In this document: positions 24,423-35,058 of the stretch, in pieces | Layout: every line of letters begins with the position of its first letter | Position numbering within the stretch: position 1 is the stretch's first letter | Source: Lutjanus erythropterus | Lineage: Eukaryota; Chordata; Actinopteri; Lutjaniformes; Lutjanidae | DNA length: 64,000 bases | Reading direction: 5' to 3' | Assembly (NCBI GenBank): GCA_020091685.1 | Contig: CM034611.1 | Location: forward strand, 12,685,909 to 12,749,908 | The notes under the pieces: generated by a model | Databases searched by the model: none | Told to the model about the DNA's origin: nothing | What the model saw: the letters and a program-made list of their open reading frames with translations, nothing else | Position numbers and translations under genes: made by a program

Positions 24423-24547
24423 TTTAAGCATATTTTTTGAGCTTTGAGGAAATGCAGGAGAGATAGGGGAGAAGACCCACAGCTGCTGCTGAGGAACTCA
24501 GCCTCTGTACTTGGGCCACACGCTTTACCAGCTGAGCTACTGGGGTG
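24423..24547 (-). mobile_element. Short tRNA-derived SINE with intact target-site duplication
   Basis: The minus-strand head gcaccccagtagctcagctg is tRNA-like (A-box TAGCTCAGCTGG), continuing gtacagaggctgagttcctc and gcagcagctgtggg; the B-box region is degenerate. The A-rich tail ends at 24,423. The element is flanked by a perfect 11-base duplication, ccaagaatttt, at 24,412-24,422 and 24,548-24,558. It matches a common percomorph SINE truncated at its 3' part. Lies in nck1 intron 1. Confidence 0.8.
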
Positions 24548-27500
24548 CCAAGAATTTTGAACGGAACCATTTCAAGAACCAGAGGGGAAAGGGCCATGAG
24601 ATGAACAAGTTGGAGGCCATATAAACCATTTTTTACTGGGATGATTGCATTTTGCAAAAACTTGCACCATCAAAACAATTTGAAATGACAACTGCCTGAA
24701 TAATCAACAACCTGGACTAGATTTCCAGCATGTCCAAAGCTTTGGTCATCTTTTTTACAGTGTGAGCAGTCCCACAATCCAGTTTCCTGCATGCTGTCAA
24801 ATTAGCTGCTATAAAATCTATCAAGCTTGTTTTGAAATAATTTAACTGAGAATGCTTTCATATAAACAGACCATATTGTCTACATCTTTTTTTACTTTAT
24901 GTTCAAAGTACAGTTGCAGAAAGTACAATACTGCTTTCTCTCTTTTTGTCAACATTGTCAATTATGCGGTTGTTCCATTTGAACAAACTTTACTGGAACT
25001 GTCACTGGACATCTGCCCATGTTTACATTCAGTATGAGCAGCTGCATCATGGCCAGCTAATTGATCTGTATGGTGTGAGCTTAAAAGTTGCACATTCTGG
25101 CCGTGCAGACCTTGGTTGTTATGTGTACCATTATATTACGCAGTCCAAATTATTTATTAAAAATGTGTTACAAGATGTTTTAATTAGAATATCGCCATAT
25201 AATACAGCTCTATGAAAACCATTTTAAGTTTTGAATAGGTCTTCACATGGTTATTGATTTAAGGTCCTCAGATGTGCTTAGATCTCTTACTGCTCTGTGG
25301 TAGAGTGAAAGATTAGTATCACCATTTCAAATTTTAATAATCATTTAAATGTTTCATTATTCAGTATTTAATTGTTTAATTATGGTGCTTTCTCTCAGTG
25401 GCAGACACATAGCATGCAACACCATTTTGTCTTGTTTTACCGATGAAGACATTGAAATCACATGATGCCATTTCAAAATGTTGAGGTTTTCAACATAAGA
25501 TTTAGTTAAATGATTTCAGTGTCTATCAGTACTTTTTGAATATTATCAGAACATTTTAACAATACCACAATAATACTGATAACCATGATAATTTGATCAC
25601 TATAAGCAGGATATGAAATTTTCATACTGTTTCATGTCTACACCTACAGCTAGTTCGAAAACTCACAAATATCTAGGACGTGGGCAGACTAAACATAGCA
25701 ATCAAAGTGAAACCGCAGCTGTGTCTCGAAGTTCTACTTAAATCTAGACAGAAATTTATACTAATAAGAACACATCATGACATGTTCCTTTTTTAGTCAT
25801 GGATACACAAGAACCGCTGTCAACACAATCAAAGTCACAGTTGCAAATACACACATCCTCATTTTTACACTGCCAAAACCCACTGAAAGAAAAACCCCGA
25901 ACCATAATGAACTAATGGAGAAAACACCACTGAAACTGCACACTTCTTTTCTCCTACATGAGGAAGTCAAATCACTTACTTCAAATGAGAAAAGATAGCA
26001 AAATTCTTGACCGCACATCGTTTTAGAGAAGTAGAGAGAGATGTCATCATACTTCACATTAACTGTGTGGAGTTTGATGACTTTACTTTTTTATATTGTA
26101 ATGTTATGTTCTTAGGACTGAATTATTTTTTTCCGCAGGGGACCTTGGTTGACATATAGAAACTACCTTTGTTATTCAATGTTCAAACATTCAAGCATGC
26201 GTGGGCAGTCAAATAAAAATGACCAAAAAAAAGTCAGACAGAAAGAAACAAAATCGTGACAGAAAATGAGGAAATGGAAGAGTGTATGCAGTAACTGAGA
26301 TTAGGGAGATAACAAGCAAGAACAGTGATAATTGCGAAAAACAAAATCTCCCCCATTTCTCAATTTCAATAGAACTCTGAAGTCACTTGGTAGAGAAGAT
26401 TCCCGAGCTTGTCATTTGATGAGGGAAATTTTCAGCCACATTAGTTTTTTGGCTATCATGAAAATGCACAGTTGGTATTTTCCCCTAGGCTATGGAGACA
26501 GATTTGGCTGCTTGAGGCCACTGAGAAAGAAGCAAGGGCAGGATCTTATACAAAAGAGCTCATCACTGTATATCCATATGATTATGCTGCCATAACACTG
26601 AAACAAGGGCTCTGTTAGAGGGGATCTGAGTCAACAGAACTATAAATAGGACAAATGAAGTTTAAAGGGCCACATTATTGCAATATTAACATGCATAGTG
26701 AAAGCTTTAGTTCAGGAGGGTGAATGTGAGCTCATGACCTGGCAGCTGATAGGTGCAAATATGCTCCACAGGTCCCCTTATAGCCAATTTCACATGTCTT
26801 ACAAATTGGGCTCAACACTAAAGAGAAAAATAATATCAGCCTTCAAGCAAATCATGCTGGTAAGCAGGTCTCCACCATCTTTCTCTCTGCAAACTGTGGC
26901 TATCCTACCTCTGACTCCCACTGAGAACAGAGAAACACAAGACCAAATGTCTCCCCCTCTATCACCTCCCTGAAACCTTAATGAGAGACTGTGAAGAGTA
27001 CTGTCAGTGTGACAATAATTACAGAAACTATTCCATTCAGCAGCTGCATAAAGACCCCACCTTTGGTGTTTGGAAAGCCACGCGTTACCCACTTAAATCA
27101 TTCAGTTCCAACCAACCACATATCTTCAAATTGATATGTGAGATAATATACTTGAGCCATATTAATCTGCTGATTGTTTCACAGTACTGTTTTGTAACAG
27201 GCCATACAAACATGCGCCACAAGAGCTTGCCAACAATTATACAGCCTTATCGCCCATTGTGCTACCGAAGCATGACATTTAGTCTGGCTTTGGTTGTGTA
27301 AGGTAGAAACAATGTTAGGAGATAAACAAAGAGAGCAATTATCTTAAATCTTGCCCAAAAACATTAATGGTTTCACTTACACAGTACATTTGCCTACCTA
27401 TTACTAGTCTCCCAAGGTAGATGAAGGTTGCAGACATTTTCCTACTAGTACGTTAGTTTCCCTTTATGAATGAGAGAGGAAATGATAAGTCCATTGACAG

Positions 27501-27599
27501 AAAATTAATCAGCAAAAACACAGAAATTGCTCTCTAGTAACACCTTCTCCAATGTAACAATTTTCTGGGGTTTTGTTTTGTGTTTTATATAATTGTAAA

Positions 27600-27700
27600 C
27601 AGATTATCTTTGGGTTTATGGCTTTTGACATTTTATGGATTAAACAATTAATTGTGAAACCAATCAGCAGATTAATTGATAGGGCAAATTACTGCTACTT
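27600..27700 (-). repeat. Fragment of the gggctgcaact repeat, minus orientation
   Basis: Contains tttgggtttatggcttttga, gacattttatggattaaac and cagcagattaattgatag, which match the reverse complement of this family. Directly precedes the tandem duplication at 27,761. Confidence 0.4.
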
Positions 27701-27760
27701 GCAGCAGTGAAAGATTTAATGTTTTCTTGTGTTGTATGTAGTTGTTGTAAACAGATTAGA

Positions 27761-28846
27761 GACTGTTGTTCAGTCAAAACAAGATATCTGAAGACATCAC
27801 TTTGGACTACTTGGAAAAATGTCAAACAAGACAAGAAGTGATAAACTGACTAAAATCAACATTAATGTGGGTTTAATCAAAGCTAAATTGCTGTTATTAG
27901 AAGTACAGGGAATCATAAATTAGTTATTAATATCAAGCAATGCCTCCACTGTGACAATGGCACTGGTTCCAATAAGTTAATGTTACATACATAATACAAC
28001 TACAACAAGATAGTGTCAGTGCAGTAAATTAGATGTTTGCTTCATAAAGCAGTGGCTGCCACTGAGGTGGCATCTCCATTTTCAATCTCAGAAATAAAAG
28101 TGTTACTTAACATGCACACTGCATGAAATTAAGTCACATTTATAGGCTGTGCAGCAGTTTTGTCTGAGCTTTTATCCTCTTACTTAGAGATAGAGAAGAT
28201 ATATTTTATAAACATATGCATGTTTTACTTACTAATTTGGCTTAAAATCAGCTATCTGAAAGAAAAGCTGTACTCAAGGCTTTTAAAGCAGTGGGTTATA
28301 TTTGGGTTTGGGACTGTTGTTCAGCCAAAACAAGATATCTGTAGCCATAAATATATCTTTCATTCATCTCCTTTGAGATTAATTTATGATGAAATGATTC
28401 CCTGATTCCAATGAATCAGCAGAAGACCAAAGTAGACAAATAAGAGGTGACAGACTGACTACAATAACCATTTATGTGTGTAAAATCACAGCCAACTGTC
28501 GTTTTGACACAAGTACAAGGACTCATAAATTAGTTGATGTCAGGGAATGCCTCCATCGTGACAATGACAAAGCTGGATCCAATCAGTGCACACCACCCAA
28601 TAACTTAAAACTTGAGCATTAGGTCAGTTAACATCACATAAATAGCACAAGCTCAAGAGAATACAACAAGATAATTGTGAGTGCAGTAATTTGCTTTGTA
28701 AACCGTGCTACAGTGGCTGACGTTAAGGCGTCTTCTCCATTTTCAATCTCAGATATAAAAGCGCTACTTAACGTGGTGCACTGCATTAAATGAAGTGTGG
28801 CCACATATATAGCCTGTGCTGCAGTTTTATCTGAGCTTTTATCTTA
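27761..28846. repeat. Diverged tandem duplication, two units of about 0.42 and 0.54 kb
   Basis: Unit 1 spans 27,761-28,176 and unit 2 28,312-28,846. Both start gactgttgttcag(t/c)caaaac followed by aagatatctg. Both carry cataaattagtt and aatgcctcca(c/t)(t/c)gtgacaatg, a shared tacaacaagata block, and then ctccattttcaatctcag immediately followed by (a/t)ataaaag. Both end gcagtttt(g/a)tctgagctttt. Unit 2 has extra sequence between the shared blocks. The right unit abuts the CpG-rich nck1 promoter segment. Confidence 0.75.
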
Positions 28847-29176
28847 TAACTTAAGCCTGACAGCGTGTCACGCTAACTTGGCAACCGATTACCAAAGGAA
28901 AAAAATCACATGAAATGCGTCCAACGGTTACAAAAATCTCGGTTAGAGCGAAACTAGCCGCTAGCCAGCTGACTAACAGTATGTTGGCCATGTTGGCACA
29001 GAGACAGACTGGTTTTTGTCTGGGTTAACAGTTAGCTGCTAGCCGACGTGACTTATAACGTTAGTCGGTGAATTGAAGGATAGCAGCAGCAGGGGCTAGC
29101 CTGTAGCTCTCCTGAGAAACGTTAGTGCGGTAGCCTGGCTCAGATTCATACCCTGCTCAGTCATACCACGTCTTAC

Positions 29177-29400
29177 CCGACTGCTGATGGCCACCTCTTC
29201 TTCTCTCCTTCACAAATAATTCAGCGTGTAGAAACGTCACGCAGACTGGAACTGGATGCACACAAAATGATATCCAGAGTCTCGGCTAGCAGCCTGTTAA
29301 TTTTCCACACCAAGAAGCTAGCCTAGCTGAGGAGACGCTGCTGTGCCCCGTTGGAATAGCATTTCTGTATCAAAGCATGTCATTGCTCAGCAGCGCAGCT
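29177..29400 (-). other. nck1: Putative non-coding exon 1 of nck1
   Basis: A strong donor on the minus strand, tcgg|GTAAGA with GT at 29,176-29,175, lies inside a CpG-rich segment and downstream of minus-oriented promoter boxes. Because the first coding exon has its own acceptor 15 bases before the ATG, a non-coding exon 1 is required, and this is the best candidate. The upstream boundary (about 29,400) is only estimated from the promoter boxes. Splicing to 13,751 would give an intron of about 15.4 kb. Confidence 0.5.
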
Positions 29401-29434
29401 AGGCTAGTTAGCAGCAGCCTCACAAGCCGTTCAG

Positions 29435-29520
29435 ACGCCAGGCCCCGCCCGCTCGCATCCGATTGGCTGCAGCGGGATCGACTCTCCAGTGATTGGACAG
29501 CAGCAATGTCAGTCAATCAC
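29435..29520 (-). promoter_or_regulatory. nck1: Putative main nck1 promoter: GC box and CCAAT boxes
   Basis: A GC box (ccccgccc) lies at about 29,443-29,450. Two ATTGG motifs at 29,462-29,466 and 29,492-29,496 read as CCAAT on the minus strand, about 30 bp apart. No TATA box is seen. The element is at the edge of a CpG-dense zone (about 28,850-29,540) that contrasts with the CpG-poor surroundings. This layout is typical of a housekeeping promoter firing leftward, towards nck1. Confidence 0.55.
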
Positions 29521-29770
29521 ACTGCAGCTGCTGATGTTTTGCGTTCCCACAAGCATCCATCATGTTTTTCGATTTCTGAGGCTAAAGACTAAACCTAATT
29601 ACTACAGGAAACATGTACATGGAAAGAGATAGACAGACATATCATATTATGTTTTACTTGGCAGACATTTGTTGGTAAAATTGTGGTCTGCTCTTAAAAA
29701 TGTCTTTGTTTGGTATGTATTTAGTTTTTTACCTGTTTACCTCATATATTACCTACCCATCTTGTACTAT

Positions 29771-29805
29771 TTTATATATATATATATATACACATATATG
29801 TATAT
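29771..29805. repeat. (TA)n run
   Basis: Alternating TA of about 19 bases followed by catatatgtatat. Short open frames crossing it are not genes. Confidence 0.9.
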
Positions 29806-30138
29806 TAATTATTGTTGTATTTTGGGGAGGTGGTTTGTTTTTTCAAGTGTATGTAAAGCACTTTTTAAAACTTTGTTTATAGAAAAATACTATAGAAATA
29901 TAATCATTAAATAATCTTATTATAACTCACATATTTATTTATTTGGCTTAGAATTTGCTGTCCAATTGTTTGAGCAATAAGTGCAGCTTAGGTGTCATTC
30001 TGTATAATTTAGTGAAAGTTATACTCTGCACTACTTACAACTTTATTTTGAAATGACAACTACATAAATGTGTTAAATTCACATTTACAAATTAAATACT
30101 ATAAAATGTATCAAATAGTCTTAAAATGTGTTTCAAAG

Positions 30139-30245
30139 CTTAAAGGTTACGTGTGTAGCATTTAGGAGGATCTATGGTAGAAATGGGAAATAATATTCAC
30201 ATTTTTTCATTAATGTGTAATCACCTGAATATAATAATTTATGTG
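30139..30245 (+). mobile_element. 5' end of a teleost MITE
   Basis: ttaaaggttacgtgtgtagc followed by atttaggaggatctatgg and gtgtaatcacctgaatataa matches the start of a common element that begins ttaaaggaccagtgtgtagg. The opposite end of the same family, tcacactggtccttta, is seen at about 42,810-42,832. Confidence 0.45.
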
Positions 30246-30982
30246 GTTTTCAATCAGCTATTTCACTGTTAGATGCCAATAATAAAGATAAAAGTATGAC
30301 CTCATGTAATAAATAGATGTGTTTAATTGTTGGAAATTCAAGTATTTTGAGGCTTTCACAAAAATGCACAGTCATCTGTATTGTGCAGCTCACACACATT
30401 TATACAATAACTCATCATTAAATTCCATCCAGGCCCCTCCTGGGAAATGATGGTACTTCTAATAAACATGTCTGTGGTGAAGAGGGTTGCAGAGTAATTT
30501 GGAAGGTTGTGCAGCTCGCTGCAGGATGCAATCTGTTTCCTGCTCAAACAGATGGGCCTCCTCTACATGTATTCTGCTTTCTGCACCCAAAACTCCATCT
30601 CAAAACAAGGCTGTAATACAACACATATAACTGGAGACTAAACCCACTTTATCTCAGTTTATTCATCTTTTAAAGTTTTGAAAATAAACTTTAACCACCG
30701 ACCACAGATCAGAGAAAATGTTACATGACTAAGAGAATGTGAAAGTAAGACATTTTCACATTATTTCTATGTGTTTGTGTTGGTGGTTGCAGATTGTCAT
30801 CACACATATTACTTGATCTCAGCAACACCTCTGCTATGTGTGAGGTCATAACCACACATGTGATTATTTCCAGAGAGATAAGTTTAACGTTCAGCAGAGT
30901 GTCATAAATTTATAGCACATAAAACAACTCATATAACTCCTGCTCACTAAATGAAAAGGACTTGGATGATATATGTTGAAGT

Positions 30983-31316
30983 ATGGGATCCAAACATTTT
31001 CATGTTAAAGACCCCTGAAATAGATCCACATTAGAGAATGGACCTCTGAATTGAAAAGACTTTGTCTCCTCTGAGTAATCTTTTTATTTTTAGGTTTAAG
31101 ACAATAAAGATTTCATAATCAATCAGTGATCAAGCTAGGATCGATACAAATTACAATAAATTGAAACATCCAACCCTATTTCTTCACTTGTTGTTCCAAC
31201 TTACAAGAAATGTGATAAAAGTTAAAATATTCTGTCCCTCTTTTTGTTTAAGGCGCCCTATAACCTACTCAAGGACCGCTGATGGTCCCTGTACCCCAGT
31301 TTGAAACCCACTGTCT
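30983..31316. repeat. Degenerate repeat with weak inverted ends
   Basis: The left end tatgggatccaaacatttt and the right end cagtttgaaacccactg are imperfect inverted copies. The interior is AT-rich and non-coding. The motif gacccctgaaatagatcc near the left end is typical of this teleost family. Confidence 0.4.
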
Positions 31317-32403
31317 AATATCATGTGTTTAAATACTTTGGATGCAGTAACAGCCCTTAGCTGAATATTGTTAACCACTGGATAAACCACTAATTACCCT
31401 CAGAATTTGCCATATTAAAGCATTACATCAGCTCACTCTGAGTAATGAAGTGGATTGTGAATGCCACCTGCTGGGCTGTTAGTGAAACATCCATGTTGTG
31501 TCAGTTTTGCATCCCATCATGCACCGTGTCCTCTTTCATCCACTCTGCATCATATATTATTATGTCTTTATTTCATTCCATCACTTTTTGCTCTGCCTCA
31601 AGGGAATCACAGAGACCGCCTGCCTCGGTTTGGTTTTTTAACTCGGAGAAAGGAAACACTGCTGATGAGTCACTGAAGTGTCCACTACAGAAAAAGCAGA
31701 TGGTCTCATGTTGTTAAAGGGGACTTTAATTCAATACAGTGCACCTGCCTCTGGGCATTAGTTTGATATGAGTCTGAAAGTAAACAGAAGCAGTGTCCAG
31801 GGATGTAATCACTAGTGTCAAATATCAAGCAGCTGCTGAGGCCAGAACAAACAGAGGGGCAGTAAGAAAGTGCAGTTTGTGCACAAGATATTGCTGGGAG
31901 AAAATAGTATATAGTGAAGTGTTGCACAAATGCACAAATGTTGCATCACAGCCTCTTTTCTAAATTTAGATTACATTTTAAAATGAGAATTTGGTCAGGC
32001 CGCCACAGGCTAGACACAAATGTGATATAAGGTCCTAATAATGGCTGAATCTTTCATAATGGAATATGTCAGAGGGGCTCACCGGCACATTGATGTTTAT
32101 GAGCTAATAGCTGGGTAACAAAGTAATGTACTTGCTACTGTTGGTCACCCTTTCATAACTGTGATATCATGAATTATGGGCTAATTGTTTTTATTGGCAG
32201 GGTCCAAAAATGCTGGATAACGGCTGCAATGAGAGTAGCAGCAACAGAAGAAGAACAATGTAAACATGGACGTGTGGTGTTGAGTAAATAGAATTACAGT
32301 TTAATGTAAAGGATACAGTTCATTATCATTACCAATGAACATAGCTTTGACCCCTTTCAGAATAAAGGCCAGATAATGGTTTAATGGTAAGTAAAATGAT
32401 ATT

Positions 32404-33035
32404 AAAAGGACAGGTCACCCACAAATCAAAATTACATTTTTTTCCGGTGGCCTGTAGCGCCATTAATTAATCCAGATTGTTCTGGTGTGATTGGCAGAGT
32501 TTTGGAGGCATCTGCTGTAGAGATGTCAGTCTCACAAATGTAATGGAAATTGATGGCAGTCGCCAAAAAATGTGCCAAAAAATACATTTGAAAAATTTAA
32601 CAGCAAAGTCTCCTTGCAGAAATAACAGCCCACTTACTGAAGATAATCCACAGGCCTTGTTGTGGACAGTTTCATGTGAGAACTACTTTATTTCTGCAGT
32701 CGAATCTACCAGAACTATTTTTAATTTTTCTAGAAAGAAAGTAGTTCCTACATGAAACTGGTCGCAACAAGGACTGGAGATTATCCTGAGTAACTGGGTC
32801 ATGATTTCTATAAAGGGACACTGCAGTTGAATTCTTCAAATGTATATTTTTTGCTGCTTTGAACACCACAAGACATGTTCCATTTAGTACAATATATTCA
32901 TGAGAAGGCAGACTCCTCTATGGTGTCTTCCTGAAACTCAGCAACTCACACCAAAACAATCTACATGGCTAAATAGCATTATAAGCCAGAGGAAAAAAAA
33001 TGGGTATTAATGATTTTAGGGTGAACTCTCCCTTT
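32404..33035. mobile_element. Foldback MITE with roughly 300-bp inverted arms
   Basis: Left arm from aaaggacaggtcacccacaa, right arm ending ttagggtgaactctcccttt. The arms pair along their length: acatttgaaaaatttaacag on the left against gaattcttcaaatgtatatt on the right, and gttactgaagataatcc-type blocks against ggagattatcctgagtaact. The outer parts, tccagattgttctggtgtga and caccaaaacaatctacatgg, are also inverted copies. The arms meet near 32,745. No coding capacity; apparent open frames at 32,477-32,755 and 32,672-32,869 are opposite-arm translations of the same sequence. A partial copy is at 47,239-47,345. Confidence 0.7.
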
Positions 33036-33600
33036 ATGTGTTTTTCTAGATGACCTTACAGGCCACATAGAACCTTTGAGTCAGCCTGATCTGGCCCGCC
33101 GGCCATATTTTGCCCAGGGATGAGCAATATTATATTCAATATGACAAAGCCTCTATCTCTGCACATAAAATCACCATATCCACCCCTGTTCACATGCCGG
33201 CTCCTCTATATCATTTCATTTGAAGAAATTACATCAATCCAGCTAAGAAAAGCAATAACAGTTATTTTATGAAATGTGGGTGATATTTATTTTTATTCTT
33301 TCATTCCTTGTACGTAGTGAGAACGTTTTCTGGGCTGACATTTACACAGTGTGACAAGTGTGGCAGTGTGACAACAGAGAGATACACCACACCTTGCTGA
33401 TGTTATCGTAATGAAAGGTGCATATCATCTTACACTGCCACTCACAAGACCAGATTCAATATGCTTTCAAATGCTGGACCAAAAAAAAATCACAAAAATT
33501 AAACCGACTCTTGTTTTTTTGCTGACATTTTGGTCTTCAACACAGTTTGACATTAAAGCAGTACTATCAGGGAGAAATGATCACCATATTACATTTGTCT

Positions 33601-33604
33601 TTTA

Positions 33605-33606
<2 letters not shown>
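33601..33606 (-). terminator. slc35g2: Candidate poly(A) signal of slc35g2
   Basis: AATAAA on the minus strand, about 170 bases after the stop codon and just beyond a (GT)n run in the 3' UTR. A second AATAAA near 33,290 could give a longer 3' UTR of about 0.5 kb. Which is used cannot be told from sequence. Confidence 0.4.

Positions 33607-33607
<1 letters not shown>

Positions 33608-33639
<32 letters not shown>
33608..33639. repeat. (CA)n microsatellite in slc35g2 3' UTR region
   Basis: Run of 16 units, read as (GT)n in the slc35g2 transcript sense, directly before the nearest AATAAA. Confidence 0.95.
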
Positions 33640-33641
<2 letters not shown>

Positions 33642-33777
33642 TATTAAGACATTAGTTACACAACTGGCACCCCTTCAACAACACAATACAAAAATCATCA
33701 GATGAAGATCCAAACATTCTTTAAATTGCACAACCAAGCAACATTGTAAACAAATAGAAAGACCGACATATTAAAAC

Positions 33778-35031
33778 TCATTTGATGGGTGAGTCTAGGA
33801 TCTCTTGATAATCCTGGCGGATGGCCCTGCTCACCCTGTACAGCTTGACTCCCGTCAGAGTGAACACACTGATCATGATAACCAAGCCTCCGATGACATC
33901 ATAGACGGACGGGATCATCCTCAGGACGATGAGCTGGAGGAACATGGCGACCACGATCTCGAGGTGCTGCACGGTGCTAACTAAGGCTGGATGAAACTTG
34001 TTTAGAGCATAGTAGACTCCGAGGAACGCCACGGTGGAGCAGATACAGATCCCAATTAAATAGCCCCAGGTCTCCCCGTCCAGAGGGATGATGGGCTCCT
34101 GCATGATAAACATGGTGGAGGCGCCCCACACCGTGCCCGTCCAGCCGAAGGTAAAGAGCGCCGTCCACATGCTGACGCGCTCCTTGATGGCCCTGTAGAC
34201 GATCATGGAGAGGGCAGCGGTCAAGCCGGCCATCACTGTCATTGTGTAGCCAAAGGCCTCCTTCCAGAAGCCCAGCCTGGACTTCTCCTCGTCTGCTACG
34301 TTTGGCACCATGACCAGGCACAGACCGAACACACTTCCCACCACCGTGACCACATCCGTGTAGCCCAGCCGCTCATCCAGCAGCAGGAAGGCCAGGATCG
34401 CACTGAAGACTGTGGTGGAGGCACGCCACATGATGGTGCCATTACTGGGTGGTACAATGGCGAAAGAGGTGTAGGCGCAGGTGATTGAGATTACGTTGCA
34501 CACGCCGTAAAAGAAGAGACGCAGCCGGTAACCCTTGGGGCCAAATGGTGCCTCATGGTAGTAGAAGACCACCAGGATGGACAGCACTTGGATCACGGAG
34601 CGGATGAAGAGCAGCTCAAGGGATGGCACTTTAGAGCGGTCGGCTGCTAGACGAGTAATCAGCGCCACACAACCGTGAGCCACCGCCGCCCCAAACAAGG
34701 CCATCCAGGTCACCCTGGAGGCCAACACATTCGCCTCGCCAAAACTGGCCAGCTGGCCCCCGACCCCCTTGTCTTTTTGCACGTTTGGCTGCTTTGGCTG
34801 CGTCTCCATGGTCCCAAAGAAAGTCCTACCACCTTTGCTGCTATCTGACACCAGTCTCTTCCCCACATTAGCCTCCGCGAAGGCGCCAAAGTCCTCGAAA
34901 GAGGGTGCATCATCGTACCCTTCATCCCCAGGCTGGGGGAAGTGAGTGGCATATTTCACTGTCACCGTGTCTGGGTGGATCTTGACCCGCTTTTTTGATC
35001 CGTACTGCAGCGAGGATGAAGATACATCCAT
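33778..35031 (-). CDS. slc35g2: Solute carrier family 35 member G2 (TMEM22-like), complete
   Basis: A 417-residue protein in one uninterrupted coding exon, close to the 412 residues of the human protein. It belongs to the EamA/drug-metabolite transporter superfamily; the substrate of SLC35G2 is not established. Residues 1-105 form a hydrophilic cytosolic N-tail starting [20 protein letters not shown]. Ten hydrophobic helices follow at about 106-126, 139-158, 169-191, 201-218, 224-243, 259-279, 289-309, 322-341, 353-371 and 377-395, arranged as two five-helix EamA halves. Family signatures are [11 protein letters not shown] (118-128), [10 protein letters not shown] (137-146), [13 protein letters not shown] (178-190), VPPSNGT (193-199), [13 protein letters not shown] (258-270), [12 protein letters not shown] (311-322), [19 protein letters not shown] (345-363) and the tail [12 protein letters not shown] (406-417), almost identical to human. 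ATG 35,031-35,029 gives the conserved N-terminus; the stop is TGA at 33,780-33,778. It lies upstream of nck1 in the same orientation, as in mammals. Confidence 0.97.
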   Translation of the reverse strand: MDVSSSSLQYGSKKRVKIHPDTVTVKYATHFPQPGDEGYDDAPSFEDFGAFAEANVGKRLVSDSSKGGRTFFGTMETQPKQPNVQKDKGVGGQLASFGEANVLASRVTWMALFGAAVAHGCVALITRLAADRSKVPSLELLFIRSVIQVLSILVVFYYHEAPFGPKGYRLRLFFYGVCNVISITCAYTSFAIVPPSNGTIMWRASTTVFSAILAFLLLDERLGYTDVVTVVGSVFGLCLVMVPNVADEEKSRLGFWKEAFGYTMTVMAGLTAALSMIVYRAIKERVSMWTALFTFGWTGTVWGASTMFIMQEPIIPLDGETWGYLIGICICSTVAFLGVYYALNKFHPALVSTVQHLEIVVAMFLQLIVLRMIPSVYDVIGGLVIMISVFTLTGVKLYRVSRAIRQDYQEILDSPIK

Positions 35032-35058
35032 GTTTCTTTATACGTCAGAGGGGGTAAT
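35032..35058 (-). other. slc35g2: slc35g2 5' UTR part of the coding exon and splice acceptor
   Basis: On the minus strand a T-rich tract ending tttttttcag lies 27 bases before the start codon, so the exon begins at 35,058. The coding region is thus preceded by at least one non-coding exon, as in the mammalian gene. Confidence 0.65.

Larger units (their letters stand above)
28850..29540. promoter_or_regulatory. CpG-rich island-like segment around nck1 promoter
   Basis: CpG dinucleotides recur throughout (for example near 28,863, 28,950, 29,046, 29,180, 29,230, 29,410-29,475), whereas tens of kilobases on either side are CpG-poor. Several gctagc-type hexamers are scattered in it. Together with the donor at 29,176 and the promoter boxes this marks the likely start of nck1. 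I see no open frame that looks coding here. Confidence 0.5.
29550..33600. other. Intergenic region between nck1 promoter and slc35g2 3' end
   Basis: No gene seen. It contains the (TA)n run, a MITE end at 30,139, a degenerate element at 30,983-31,316, and the foldback element at 32,404-33,035. A further fragment at 33,062-33,125 (ggcccgccggccatattttg, tttgcccaggga) looks like the end of a hAT-type element. 31,440-31,720 is unique, moderately GC-rich and open in two plus frames, but without any recognisable domain. Confidence 0.5.

Noticed and set aside
24423..24547. Functional tRNA gene on the minus strand
   Set aside because: The head looks tRNA-like, but the anticodon arm and T arm cannot be formed, the B box is degenerate, and an A-rich tail with target duplication marks it as a SINE.
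32477..32869. Two small proteins on opposite strands
   Set aside because: They are the same sequence in the inverted arms of the foldback MITE.
33977..34952. Other minus-strand frames within slc35g2
   Set aside because: Out-of-frame shadows of the 417-codon coding region.
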